Assembly (NCBI RefSeq): GCF_018982945.1
Contig: NZ_JABRXE010000002.1
Span: forward strand, 124,001 to 188,000
Direction of reading: 5' to 3'
Length of the DNA stretch: 64,000 nt
Origin: Anaerostipes faecalis
Lineage (GTDB): Bacteria; Bacillota; Clostridia; Lachnospirales; Lachnospiraceae
Every line of letters begins with the position of its first letter. Position 1 is the stretch's first letter. The position numbers and the translations under genes were made by a program. Below the pieces are notes generated by a model. That model was not told the origin of the DNA and made no database searches. It was given only the letters and a program-made list of their open reading frames with translations. This document shows, in pieces, positions 27,700-38,143 of this stretch.

Positions 27700-28734
27700 T
27701 TAATTCTCCCTGGATACAGATAAAGCTTCCATAGCATATTCTAATGCTTCCGGTTCATTTTTCAGTAATTCTGCAATATTTTGTATCAAAAGATTGTCCT
27801 CCTTAGATAACACCTCATAATCCCATTGACTATCCACATGAAATTGTATCTGTAAAATATAATATTTCTCCATCAGGCATTCAAAATCCAGCTGAACCAT
27901 GGGATCCTTTGTGCCATAGAAAAAAATCTGATAAATATTATCTTCTCCATAATTCCTGATTTCTGTTTCTACTAAATCAAGAATTTCTTCACCACTCATA
28001 TCCTCTGAAATATTAATTTCCAAATCTTCATATCTCCGTCTGGCAAACGGCACAAATCTAATAATCTGCTTTTCTTCTGTGATTTCACCTTCAATAAAAC
28101 CATGTCTTCCTGTTTCTGTCTTTTCTATTGGTTCCAGAGAACCAGCATATGCCATAAGATCTTCAAAGATAATCTCCGGTTTATGGATATGGCCCAAAGC
28201 AATATAGTCAAATCCAGACCATTTCAGTTTTTCCCTGGAAATAGGAATATGAGTCTGATCTCCTCCGTGTGCAAGCAAAATATGAATACCATCTTTTTGG
28301 GTTGGATGTATATCATCATATAGCGGTTTTGCAATCTGATCCGTCCAATAACTAAAACCATAGACTGTTGTCTCTAAATCCTTAAAATAAACCTTTTCCA
28401 TAGAAGGACCTTTTAATAATACTGTGTCTGACTGAAAAAGATAATTACTTAACGAATTGTTTTCTGTTAAATGGTCATGGTTTCCTGCAATCCACACCGT
28501 CTTTGTATTCAAAAGTTTTGAAAGAAGATAATCCACTTCTCGGACTTCCTGATAAGATGGCAGCTGATGAAAAAAATCTCCAGAAATCAAAAGTAAATCT
28601 ATCTGATGCTCATTTGCATAGTCTATCACTCTTTGAAAAGTTTCTTTTATTTCTTTTTCCCTTATTATTCCCCATGACTTATCTCGATCCGGCCTTGCAC
28701 CCCAGTGAATATCCGCAATATGAAGAAATTTCAA
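27700..28734 (-). CDS. SbcD/YhaO-like metallophosphoesterase (DNA exonuclease)
   Basis: The calcineurin-like phosphoesterase motifs are clear: LHIADIHWGARP at the N-terminus, LLISGDFFHQ, WIAGNHDHLTEN and LLAHGGDQTHIP, then YIALGHIHKPEI. These are the Mre11/SbcD metal ligands. I choose TTG 28734 (KFLHIADIHWG next, 344 residues) because AGGCAGGTGG lies just upstream; a reading from 28785 starts inside the -10 region. It is paired with the SMC-like ATPase directly downstream, as SbcD with SbcC or YhaO with YhaN. Confidence 0.88.
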   Translation of the reverse strand: MKFLHIADIHWGARPDRDKSWGIIREKEIKETFQRVIDYANEHQIDLLLISGDFFHQLPSYQEVREVDYLLSKLLNTKTVWIAGNHDHLTENNSLSNYLFQSDTVLLKGPSMEKVYFKDLETTVYGFSYWTDQIAKPLYDDIHPTQKDGIHILLAHGGDQTHIPISREKLKWSGFDYIALGHIHKPEIIFEDLMAYAGSLEPIEKTETGRHGFIEGEITEEKQIIRFVPFARRRYEDLEINISEDMSGEEILDLVETEIRNYGEDNIYQIFFYGTKDPMVQLDFECLMEKYYILQIQFHVDSQWDYEVLSKEDNLLIQNIAELLKNEPEALEYAMEALSVSREN

Positions 28735-28770
28735 AATACCACCTGCCTTTTCTAATCTGTTTTGTTTTCT

Positions 28771-28799
28771 ATTATATCCTAACAAAACTTAAGGGACAA
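28771..28799 (-). promoter_or_regulatory. Promoter of the SbcCD-like pair
   Basis: TTGTCC (28794-28799) and TATAAT (28771-28776) are 17 bp apart; the predicted start is about 30 bp before the TTG start codon. Confidence 0.7.
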
Positions 28800-28878
28800 G
28801 TCTTCAGATTTTCAGATATTTTTGACATACTCTATCAAAATCTCCATGTTCTTTTTTTTAAAATGAAAAAAATTTATC

Positions 28879-28906
28879 TTGACATTTATTTTTGTAAGAC
28901 TATAAT
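28879..28906 (+). promoter_or_regulatory. Promoter of the T-box leader
   Basis: TTGACA (28879-28884) and TATAAT (28901-28906) with a 16-bp spacer on the plus strand. Confidence 0.8.
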
Positions 28907-28912
28907 AAGTGA

Positions 28913-29192
28913 TAGCAAATCGAAGAAAGTTCACCGAAATTCGTTGAAGAGAACAAAGCTGTTTTTATGCAGATATTCAGAGAGCCTGTGGATGGTGAAA
29001 ACAGGTATATCGGTAAGGACAGATATCATCTCTAAGAAGCTGGCTGAAATATAAGTAGGTCACGCCGGAATCCTCCGTTACAAGGACGACGTATACTGGT
29101 ACGTTTAGAGTGCTGCAGAATATTTTGCAGAAACAGGGTGGTAACGCGGATTATTTCGTCCCTTTCAGTTTATATCTGAAAGGGATTTTTTT
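28913..29192 (+). ncRNA. T-box riboswitch leader, probably isoleucine-specific
   Basis: The leader has the stem I GA-motif and distal loop (AGAGAGCC then GGATGGTGAAAAC at about 28979-29001), a candidate specifier AUC in AGATATCATCTC (29021-29032), the stem III region GTAGGTCACGCCGG, the T-box AGGGTGGTAACGCGG (29135-29149) and an intrinsic terminator: TCCCTTTCAG (29159-29168) pairs with CTGAAAGGGA (29176-29185), then seven T residues. Uncharged tRNA-Ile would stabilise the antiterminator and switch on the genes downstream. The specifier assignment is by eye, without folding; the downstream ilvC supports it. Confidence 0.93.
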
Positions 29193-29262
29193 GATTGAAA
29201 TGGACTTTTCACCTTTGCGTTTTAAATTACTTTTTAGTTTATATATATCAGGAGGATTATTT

Positions 29263-30276
29263 ATGAAAACATTACAGAAATTCAGCAAATTACTATCTGA
29301 TTACACTTCCATAGTCGTAATCGCTATTGCAATTGTTACCTTTTTTGTCCCAACACTTATGGGATGGGTCAATTATCAGTTATTTTTGGATCCGGTTTCC
29401 AACAAATTTACCAGTCAGTCAATTATCCTTGGTATCATCATGTTTAGTATGGGACTGACTTTAACAACTGAGGATTTTAAAATACTTGCAAAACGTCCTT
29501 TTGACATATGTATCGGTGCGGTAGCGCAGTACCTGATCATGCCATTTCTGGCATTTACCGTATCCAAAGCTTTGCACCTTCCAGACGGTATTGCCCTTGG
29601 TCTTATTTTAGTAGGATGTTGTCCTGGAGGTGTATCTTCCAACATTATGTCTTATCTTTGTGGTGGAGATGTGGCTTTTTCTGTTGGAATGACTACTGTA
29701 TCTACTATTTTATCACCAGTTATGACACCGCTTATGGTTTCTTTCCTTGCAAGTGGTACAAAAATATCTATTCAGGGATTTCCAATGTTGGTTTCAATTA
29801 TCGAAACAGTTATTATACCTGTTGCTATTGGATTTGTTATCAACTATCTTTACGGAAACAAACAATGGTTCCAGGAAATACAAAAGGTTATGCCTGGTGT
29901 TGCAGTTATAGGTCTCGCCTGTGTTGTCGGTGGAGTTATTTCTTCTCAGGGATCAAACTTCTTCCAGTCAGGTGTAGTAGTGTTCATCGCAGTACTGCTT
30001 CATAACAGCTTAGGATATCTTCTTGGATATACTGCCGGAAAACTTACCGGTATGAATACCGCAAAGAAACGTACTATTTCCATTGAAGTAGGTATGCAAA
30101 ATGCAGGTCTTGCAACAAACCTTGCAACAACAACCGCCCAATTTGCATCTACACCAGAATCTGCAATTATTTGTGCAGTTTCCTGTGTATGGCATTCAAT
30201 TTCCGGTACTCTACTGGCTGGATTTTTTTCATGGACAGACAAAGAAAAAGTTTCCGCAAAACACGTATTAAACTAA
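29263..30276 (+). CDS. Bile acid:sodium symporter (BASS) family transporter under T-box control
   Basis: Start ATG 29263 (337 residues) follows GGAGG by seven bases; an earlier in-frame ATG lies inside the T-box. The protein has about ten membrane segments and the BASS-family motif LVGCCPGGVSSNIMSYLCGGDVAFSV (only partly quoted here) in the middle, plus SIEVGMQNAGLATNLA near the end. BASS members carry bile acids, pyruvate or ketopantoate (PanS). Its place between an isoleucine T-box and ilvC suggests a substrate tied to branched-chain synthesis, for example a 2-keto acid. Bile acids are less likely. Confidence 0.85.
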   Translation: MKTLQKFSKLLSDYTSIVVIAIAIVTFFVPTLMGWVNYQLFLDPVSNKFTSQSIILGIIMFSMGLTLTTEDFKILAKRPFDICIGAVAQYLIMPFLAFTVSKALHLPDGIALGLILVGCCPGGVSSNIMSYLCGGDVAFSVGMTTVSTILSPVMTPLMVSFLASGTKISIQGFPMLVSIIETVIIPVAIGFVINYLYGNKQWFQEIQKVMPGVAVIGLACVVGGVISSQGSNFFQSGVVVFIAVLLHNSLGYLLGYTAGKLTGMNTAKKRTISIEVGMQNAGLATNLATTTAQFASTPESAIICAVSCVWHSISGTLLAGFFSWTDKEKVSAKHVLN

Positions 30277-30335
30277 TATTTTATGCACGTAACGGGATTA
30301 TCCCTTTACTATATAAACTTATATAAATTTTTTAA

Positions 30336-31367
<1,032 letters not shown>

Positions 31368-31415
31368 TCTTTCCTTACATAAATTAAGAACAAAGCAAAA
31401 ACTTTTTACCATCAG

Positions 31416-31455
31416 CAGGCAGCAGTTGCAGTATCCAACTGCTGCCTGTTCATTT
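31416..31455 (+). terminator. Terminator of ilvC
   Basis: A 13-bp GC-rich stem (31416-31428 with 31436-31448, CAGGCAGCAGTTG arm) is followed by a T-rich stretch on the plus strand. Confidence 0.75.
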
Positions 31456-31506
31456 CTTTTATGATACGAATTACTCCTTTTATGTAAAATCTAGGCCTGT
31501 CTAATC

Positions 31507-32916
31507 TTATATTAAATATCGAAATCCCTGTACTATATAGGATAAAAAAGTAATTAATCGTTCTTTTTTACCATCACCCATACGTTCTTCAACAGCATTA
31601 TTCTTTTTATAATTTTCATTTTCGTCAACTTCCAGGGAACCATCTTTTAACAGATTGAGATTCTGCTCCAACTGTTTTGTAATCTCTTTACCATGAACCA
31701 CAAGCATAGTTTCTGTATCCACATAAGTACTTCTGCAATCAAAATTATATGATCCTACAACTGCAATATCATCATCGATAATTAGAGACTTTCCATGCGT
31801 AGAATGTTTCCCCATATACTCATAAACTTTTACGCCTGTACCCACAATGTTTTTCCTGTTTTTTTTGTAATCTGCTGAAGCACAAATATTATCTCCTGAG
31901 GCAATGGAATTCAGAATTATAGTTGTGTCAGGAACTTTTCTTTTAATTTCTTTCATTCCCTTGTACATTTCCTTTGAAAAAACAGCGTATGGTGTATGAA
32001 TCAATATACGCTGATCGGCTGATATCATCAGCTGCTTCAAAGTTTCCCACACATATGGTTCTTTTCCATAAATATGAGTTGGATTTGTTACCAATGTTGC
32101 TTTCTCTATAGATATCGTCTCTTTTTCATAATCATATCCTATATTGTGTATTTTCTCTGCATGCTTTTTCAACTTTTGAATTTGAGATGTTCTTTTTTCT
32201 TTTGACCACTTATTAAATTTTGTTTTACAGACATTAAGATTCCATACTTTTCTAAAATAATTTTTCACCTGATTAACAGAACTATCTTTTTCTGACCCTT
32301 TATTATATATTAATATTTCCCTATCCAAGCCTAGCGATTTTCCTTTTCTCTGTTCTCCAAGAAAATAATCGAAATTGTTTCTTCCACCCATTAAAAGGTA
32401 CTGCTGATCTACCACAAGATACTTATCATGAAGGCAACCATGCACTGTCCATGGTTTTAAAAGATTCGGTGTATTATAGAATCGTATCTCCACATTAGGA
32501 TGACTGCCAAATGCTTTGAAAATATCTCGTCCCTCCATATGAAGAGTTCCATAAAGTCCATCTACCAGAATTTTAACTTTTACTCCACGGTCTGCTGCCT
32601 CTGTCATTACTGAAAACATATCTGTTGTGCTATTTCCTTCTCTTATATCAAAAGTCGATAAAATGATTTCCTCTTTAGCTCGTTTTATCATATCAAGTCG
32701 CACATCCAGTGCCTCCTTATTGGATTCAATGATTTTGGCATATTCATGACTGCTCCTATTATTCTGATTATAAAATGATGTAACATCTATTTCTTTTTTA
32801 TAATCTGAACTAACAGATTTCATCTGAATAAATGGTGCAAGCATCCCTATAACAAAGTAAACAACATATGCCAGTAAAGAGAAAACAATTATCTTTAAGA
32901 CTTTTTTTCTATTCAT
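31507..32916 (-). CDS. Membrane-anchored phospholipase D-like protein (cardiolipin synthase-like)
   Basis: Start ATG 32916 (469 residues) is set by GGAGGTGA five bases upstream. An N-terminal membrane segment (VLKIIVFSLLAYVVYFVIGM) precedes two PLD half-sites: HDKYLVVDQQYLLMGGRNNFD and HGKSLIIDDDIAVVGSYNFD, each with HxK and the downstream Asp/Asn. Such proteins make cardiolipin or transfer phosphatidyl groups, but the spacing and single anchor differ from ClsA, so the substrate is open. It stands alone between ilvC and ppdK. Confidence 0.82.
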   Translation of the reverse strand: MNRKKVLKIIVFSLLAYVVYFVIGMLAPFIQMKSVSSDYKKEIDVTSFYNQNNRSSHEYAKIIESNKEALDVRLDMIKRAKEEIILSTFDIREGNSTTDMFSVMTEAADRGVKVKILVDGLYGTLHMEGRDIFKAFGSHPNVEIRFYNTPNLLKPWTVHGCLHDKYLVVDQQYLLMGGRNNFDYFLGEQRKGKSLGLDREILIYNKGSEKDSSVNQVKNYFRKVWNLNVCKTKFNKWSKEKRTSQIQKLKKHAEKIHNIGYDYEKETISIEKATLVTNPTHIYGKEPYVWETLKQLMISADQRILIHTPYAVFSKEMYKGMKEIKRKVPDTTIILNSIASGDNICASADYKKNRKNIVGTGVKVYEYMGKHSTHGKSLIIDDDIAVVGSYNFDCRSTYVDTETMLVVHGKEITKQLEQNLNLLKDGSLEVDENENYKKNNAVEERMGDGKKERLITFLSYIVQGFRYLI

Positions 32917-33036
32917 TCTGTCACCTCCGTCTTCATTCATGGATGATATTTACTACAATTAAAGTAATTTTTTTCATTTTAGATACATTATATCATAAAA
33001 TCAATTCTTCTTTTGTCTTCAGACTATCTAATTGAA

Positions 33037-33078
33037 ATAAAAACCCGCTATCAAATAAATTTGACAACGGGTTTTTAT
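33037..33078 (-). terminator. Intrinsic terminator of ppdK
   Basis: ATAAAAACCCG (33037-33047) pairs with CGGGTTTTTAT (33068-33078), with an inner TCAAA/TTTGA helix, just after the ppdK stop. Confidence 0.8.
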
Positions 33079-33111
33079 CTTATATAAATTTTATAGAGGT
33101 CTATTTAAGAC

Positions 33112-35736
33112 TTATTTGTCATTTAATACTGCCTGTGCAGCTGCAAGTCTTGCAATTGGTACACGGAATGGTGAGCAGGATACATAGTCTAATCCAGCTC
33201 TGTAGCAGAACTCTACAGAAGATGGATCTCCACCATGTTCTCCACAGATTCCAAGATGAATATCCGGACGAGTTGCTTTACCCTTCTTAGCAGCCATTTC
33301 AACTAACTGACCAACACCCTTCTGATCTAATCTTGCAAATGGATCAGATTCATAAATCTTATTCTCATAATAAGACTCAAGGAATTTACCAGCATCATCT
33401 CGAGAGAATCCAAATGTCATCTGAGTTAAGTCATTTGTTCCAAATGAGAAGAATTCAGCTTCTTCTGCAATTTCATCTGCAAGCAATGCAGCACGAGGAA
33501 TCTCGATCATTGTACCAACTTTGTATTCAATATCTGATTCATAGTAAGCTTTCACTTTTTCAGCTGTTTCTACAACCACATTTTTAACATATGCAAGTTC
33601 TTTCTTTTCTCCTACTAATGGAATCATGATTTCAGGAACGATGTTATATCCTTTTTCCTGTTTTACTTCAATTGCAGCTTCCATAACAGCTCTCGTCTGC
33701 ATTTTTGCAATTTCCGGATAAGTAACAGCAAGACGGCATCCACGATGACCCATCATTGGATTAAATTCATGGAGAGACGCACGTCTCATATTGATTTCTT
33801 CTACTGTTACATTCATATCTTTTGCAAGTGCAGTAATTTCTTCCAGTGTATTTGGAAGGAATTCATGAAGAGGTGGATCTAAGAAACGGATTGTTACCGG
33901 TCTACCTTCCATTACTTCATATAATTCTTTGAAGTCTTTCTTCTGATAAGGAATTAACTGATTCAGAGCAATTTCTCTTGCTTCTTTTGTTGTTGAAAGA
34001 ATCATACGACGAATCTTTGGAATTCTTTCTGCATCAAAGAACATATGCTCTGTACGGCAAAGTCCAATACCTTCTGCTCCAAATTTAACTGCATTAAGAG
34101 CATCTGCAGGTGTATCTGCGTTTGTTCTTACCTGAAGTGTACGGATTTCATCTGCCCATGTCATAATACGGTCAAAGTTTCCGCTAATGCTTGCAGGAAC
34201 TGTACGGATTTCTCCAAGGTAAATCTTACCTGTGGAACCATCAATAGAGATATAATCTCCTTCTTTTATTGTTTTTCCACCTAATGTAAACTCTGTGTTA
34301 TCATCATTAAATTTAATTTCTCCACATCCGGCTACACATGCTGTACCCATTCCACGAGCAACTACAGCTGCATGAGATGTCATACCACCACGAGCTGTCA
34401 GAATACCTTCTGCTGCATGCATTCCTTCAATATCTTCTGGAGATGTTTCCAAACGAACTAATACAACTTTTTCTCCTGCTTCATGATGAAGTTTTGCTGC
34501 ATCAGCTGTAAAATATACTTTACCTGCTGCTGCTCCTGGAGATGCTGGAAGTGCTGTTCCAATAGGAATCGCTACTTTAATTGCTTCTGGATCAAAATTT
34601 GGATGTAATAACTGATCCAGTGCTTTAGCTTCAATTCTTGATACAGCTTCTTCTTTAGAAATCATACCTTCGTCTACTAATTCACATGCAATACGAAGTG
34701 CTGCAGGAGCTGTTCTCTTACCATTTCTTGTCTGTAAGAAATACAGTTTTCCTTCCTGGATTGTAAATTCCATATCCTGCATGTCACGATAGTGATCTTC
34801 CAGTGTATGAGCAATATTCATGAACTGTTCATAACACTCTGGCAGATCTTCTGCTAATTTGCTGATTGGCTGTGGTGTACGAACACCGGCAACTACGTCT
34901 TCACCCTGTGCATTGATGAGGTATTCACCATAAATCTGCTTTTCACCTGTGGATGGGTTTCTTGTGAATGCAACACCTGTTCCTGATGTATCTCCCATGT
35001 TACCAAATACCATTGTCTGAACGTTAACAGCTGTTCCCCAGTCTCCAGGGATATCGTTCATTCGACGATAATAGATTGCACGAGGATTATCCCAGGAACG
35101 GAATACTGCTTTGATTGCTTCAAACAGCTGATCTTTTGGATCCTGTGGGAAATCTTCTCCCAAAGCTTTTTTATAAATCTTTTTATATCGAGCAATAACT
35201 TCTTTTAAGTCATCTGCATCTAAATCCGTATCAAATTTTACACCCTTGTCCTCTTTCATATCATCCAGGACTTCTTCAAATTTAGCTTTGTCCACTTCTT
35301 TTACAACATCAGCAAACATCTGAATGAAACGACGATAAGAATCATATGCAAAACGTGGATTTCCTGTTTTCTTTGCAAATCCTTCTACAGCAACATCATT
35401 CAGACCTAAGTTAAGAATTGTATCCATCATACCCGGCATAGATACTCTTGCTCCGGAACGAACAGATACTAAAAGAGGATCTTCCAGATCTCCGAACTTT
35501 TTACCCTGGATCTCTTCAAGAGCTGCCATAGCATCATAAACCTGACCTGCTACTTCGTCACTGATTTTCCCGCCGCAGTCATAGTAGTTTGTACAAGCTT
35601 CTGTTGTTACAGTGAAACCTTGAGGGATTGGAAGACCCAGTCCTGTCATTTCTGCCAGATTGGCTCCCTTTCCACCAAGCAGGTTACGCATTTCAGCATT
35701 TCCTTCACTAAATTGATAAACCCATTTTGTTGACAT
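33112..35736 (-). CDS. ppdK: Pyruvate, phosphate dikinase
   Basis: The 874-residue enzyme has an N-terminal ATP-grasp domain (LLGGKGANLAEMTGLGLPIP near residue 18), the swivelling His domain (GGMTSHAAVVARGMG near residue 450, phospho-His), and a C-terminal PEP/pyruvate TIM barrel with GLCRTEHMFF and the CGEHGGDPSSVEF Cys motif. It interconverts pyruvate and PEP with AMP and pyrophosphate, a common glycolytic or gluconeogenic step in anaerobic Clostridia. A strong AGGAGG site precedes the start; the 262 bp upstream are AT-rich and I could not assign a promoter. Confidence 0.98.
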   Translation of the reverse strand: MSTKWVYQFSEGNAEMRNLLGGKGANLAEMTGLGLPIPQGFTVTTEACTNYYDCGGKISDEVAGQVYDAMAALEEIQGKKFGDLEDPLLVSVRSGARVSMPGMMDTILNLGLNDVAVEGFAKKTGNPRFAYDSYRRFIQMFADVVKEVDKAKFEEVLDDMKEDKGVKFDTDLDADDLKEVIARYKKIYKKALGEDFPQDPKDQLFEAIKAVFRSWDNPRAIYYRRMNDIPGDWGTAVNVQTMVFGNMGDTSGTGVAFTRNPSTGEKQIYGEYLINAQGEDVVAGVRTPQPISKLAEDLPECYEQFMNIAHTLEDHYRDMQDMEFTIQEGKLYFLQTRNGKRTAPAALRIACELVDEGMISKEEAVSRIEAKALDQLLHPNFDPEAIKVAIPIGTALPASPGAAAGKVYFTADAAKLHHEAGEKVVLVRLETSPEDIEGMHAAEGILTARGGMTSHAAVVARGMGTACVAGCGEIKFNDDNTEFTLGGKTIKEGDYISIDGSTGKIYLGEIRTVPASISGNFDRIMTWADEIRTLQVRTNADTPADALNAVKFGAEGIGLCRTEHMFFDAERIPKIRRMILSTTKEAREIALNQLIPYQKKDFKELYEVMEGRPVTIRFLDPPLHEFLPNTLEEITALAKDMNVTVEEINMRRASLHEFNPMMGHRGCRLAVTYPEIAKMQTRAVMEAAIEVKQEKGYNIVPEIMIPLVGEKKELAYVKNVVVETAEKVKAYYESDIEYKVGTMIEIPRAALLADEIAEEAEFFSFGTNDLTQMTFGFSRDDAGKFLESYYENKIYESDPFARLDQKGVGQLVEMAAKKGKATRPDIHLGICGEHGGDPSSVEFCYRAGLDYVSCSPFRVPIARLAAAQAVLNDK

Positions 35737-35965
35737 GTCTCTACCTCCTAAATTTTAAGTTGTCATATCATATGTCATTGGTCTAATTGTAACACAAAAC
35801 TTATGATTTGGGAAATATTTTTATGCGTTTTTCACAATAAATTTTATTTTTATTTTTTTTTCTTATTTATTTTGCATATTTCGCGCTTTTTTCTAAATAA
35901 AATTTACTAAATTCTATACAATTATCTGTTTTCTTTAATTTGCAGAAGAAATTTTCTAATAAAAA

Positions 35966-35989
35966 GAAGCAGATAATTTTATCTGCTTC
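35966..35989 (-). terminator. Terminator of the C39-like peptidase gene
   Basis: GAAGCAGATAA (35966-35976) and TTATCTGCTTC (35979-35989) form a tight hairpin followed by TTTTTATT on the minus strand. Confidence 0.7.
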
Positions 35990-35998
35990 CTGATTTAT

Positions 35999-36700
35999 TT
36001 ATTGAATTGCTTTCTTGATTGCCAGCGGAACCGCATCTAATCGGCTGTGACTCTTTCTGACTTCTTCTTTATAATTAATTTTCTTTTCCTTTTTACTGAT
36101 TTCCCAGAAAGGTCCTCCGGCATCTGCTCCTTCTTTTCCCTGTCTGATAATCTTTTTTAAAGACCATGTTTTATAAGTATTGGCACGGCTTCCAACATCT
36201 GCAACTTTTACCTGATCTTTCCCTACCATCCTGGTCAGAACAACAAAATGCCCTTTATTTGTAAAATCACCCGGTCCCATTAAAGCTACAACAGGATGTC
36301 CTGCCAACAGTGCTTTCTTTACTGCTTTATAACTATATCCCAAACCATCACAATTTAGCCCATACATTTTAGAAAGTCCCGGAACCACATCATGAGTACA
36401 TCCTTGTCCAGTATAATACCATCCATTTTCATAAGCCTGTTTGCACATTTTAGGTACACTGACTTTTTTCCCTGTTAAGGAGCTATAACAAACCGCAACA
36501 GATGTGGGACCACATCCTGCAGCCTGAATTGTACTTCCACCAATTTTCTCTCCTGGATAATCAGCCTGATTATAATATACAACCTTCAATGAAGAAGTAT
36601 ATTGATTCTGTCCTGCCATAACGCCTGTTGTCTGTGATGCCATAAGTATTGTAAAACTAAATGCAGCTAACAATCTGCCTGCTTTTTTCAGGATTCTCAT
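35999..36700 (-). CDS. Secreted C39-like (papain-fold) cysteine peptidase family protein
   Basis: The 233-residue protein has a signal peptide (LLAAFSFTILMASQTTGVMA), then a C39-like domain with the nucleophile in QAAGCGPTSVAVCYSSLTG, HPVVALMGPGDFTNKGHFVV with the catalytic His, and KVADVGS with the Asp region. The C-terminus is short and basic. It would act outside the cell; with no cell-wall-binding module, its target is unknown. Confidence 0.8.
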   Translation of the reverse strand: MRILKKAGRLLAAFSFTILMASQTTGVMAGQNQYTSSLKVVYYNQADYPGEKIGGSTIQAAGCGPTSVAVCYSSLTGKKVSVPKMCKQAYENGWYYTGQGCTHDVVPGLSKMYGLNCDGLGYSYKAVKKALLAGHPVVALMGPGDFTNKGHFVVLTRMVGKDQVKVADVGSRANTYKTWSLKKIIRQGKEGADAGGPFWEISKKEKKINYKEEVRKSHSRLDAVPLAIKKAIQ

Positions 36701-36808
36701 AAAAACCTCCGGTAGAACCTGTAATTCGACATTTTTTCCTTTTAAACAGAATTATACCAAGATTAATTATGTTAATCAAGTGTTTCAAATATTAAATTTG
36801 TATGAATT

Positions 36809-38065
36809 TTATTGATTTTTTCCTTTTTCGAATTTTGCTCCACTTCTATGACCACCTGTCATATGATCTATTTCTCCATCTAGAAAACTGGCTCTTTGAA
36901 TAGAATCTCTACCATATTTAAGACGAATCCGATCAATGGAAGCATCTAATTTTCGAAGTTTTTCTCTTTTTTCCTGTTGAAATAAATTTATCTGGGCAAA
37001 CTCTTCTCTGGTAATATCCGTGACACGTAGTCCAAGAAGCCTTACAGAAATTCCACTATAGCTTTCCCTATAAAGCTCTCTTGCAATTTTATAAATCTCA
37101 TTGGTAATATCTGTTGGTACATCCAGTTTTCTCTGATGACTGCTTCGCCGAAATTCAGTATCTTTAATCTCCACACATATACAGGAACTTCTCACATGAT
37201 CTGCCCGCAGTCTGGATGCAACCATCTCTGCCAATGATAACAGCACATGCTCAGCATCTTTAATATCTGATATATCCTTTGCCAAAGTAATACTATTGCC
37301 ATATCCTTTATTTAAACCTTCTTCACTTTCCACAGGTGAAGAATCAATACCTTTGGCATAATTATAGAGGGTCTGCCCATGTTTGTTTCCCACATGATCC
37401 TGTAGGAGTTTTAAATCCACAGAAGCCAATTCTCCTATAGTCCGTATTCCCAGTAATTCCAGTTTTTTTTGAGTTGCTTTCCCTACCAAAAATAAATCTC
37501 TAACCGGTAAAGGCCACATTTTTTCCGGAATTTCTTCTGGAAACAAAGTGTGCACTTTATCGGGTTTTTCAAAATCTGATGCCATTTTTGCAAGAAGTTT
37601 ATTCGGTGCAACTCCAACATTGACAGTAAATCCCAGTTTTTTGCCAATAGTATCCTTTAATAAACAGGCCGCCATATAAGGACTCTCATAACGATGAATC
37701 GTTTCTGTCATATCAAGAAAAACTTCATCAATACTATATTGTTCCAGTACCGGAGAAAATTTTAAAGCTTCATTCACAAATCTTTGTGAATAACGACTAT
37801 ATAGACCATAACGGGATGGACATATTTTTACTTCCGGACATTTTATTATTGCTTCCCGAATAGTTTCTGCCGTCCTGATTCCATACTTTTTTGCCGGAAG
37901 GGATGCCGCCAGCACAATTCCATGACGTTTCTTTTCATCCCCTCCTATAATTGCCGGAATTTTCCTTAAATCTTCATCCTCACCCAGTTCTTTCATTCTA
38001 TATACAGCTTCCCAGCTTAAGAATGCAGAATTAACATCAATATGAAATATTACTCTCCGATCCAT
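36809..38065 (-). CDS. dinB: DNA polymerase IV (Y-family)
   Basis: The protein has the Y-family catalytic residues: IFHIDVNSAFLSWEA at the N-terminus and YSIDEVFLDMTET near residue 112, then a helix-hairpin-helix thumb (LELLGIRTIGELASVDLKLL) and a little-finger domain. It copies past damaged template bases. I prefer ATG 38065 (418 residues), six bases after AAAGGGG; the ATG at 38071 abuts that site. No sliding-clamp peptide is obvious at the C-terminus. Confidence 0.93.
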   Translation of the reverse strand: MDRRVIFHIDVNSAFLSWEAVYRMKELGEDEDLRKIPAIIGGDEKKRHGIVLAASLPAKKYGIRTAETIREAIIKCPEVKICPSRYGLYSRYSQRFVNEALKFSPVLEQYSIDEVFLDMTETIHRYESPYMAACLLKDTIGKKLGFTVNVGVAPNKLLAKMASDFEKPDKVHTLFPEEIPEKMWPLPVRDLFLVGKATQKKLELLGIRTIGELASVDLKLLQDHVGNKHGQTLYNYAKGIDSSPVESEEGLNKGYGNSITLAKDISDIKDAEHVLLSLAEMVASRLRADHVRSSCICVEIKDTEFRRSSHQRKLDVPTDITNEIYKIARELYRESYSGISVRLLGLRVTDITREEFAQINLFQQEKREKLRKLDASIDRIRLKYGRDSIQRASFLDGEIDHMTGGHRSGAKFEKGKNQ

Positions 38066-38143
38066 CTGCATCCCCTTTCTCTAAATTTTAGCTTAAGACT
38101 CTCTCGGGAGTCATCTTATATCTGATATGAAACAATTCAGTGG

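Noticed and set aside
29110-29262. N-terminal extension of the BASS transporter
   Set aside because: These codons lie in the T-box antiterminator/terminator; the GGAGG site selects ATG 29263.
29263-30276. Bile acid importer as the literal function of the BASS protein
   Set aside because: Family membership alone does not show this, and the T-box and ilvC context argue for a metabolite of amino acid synthesis.
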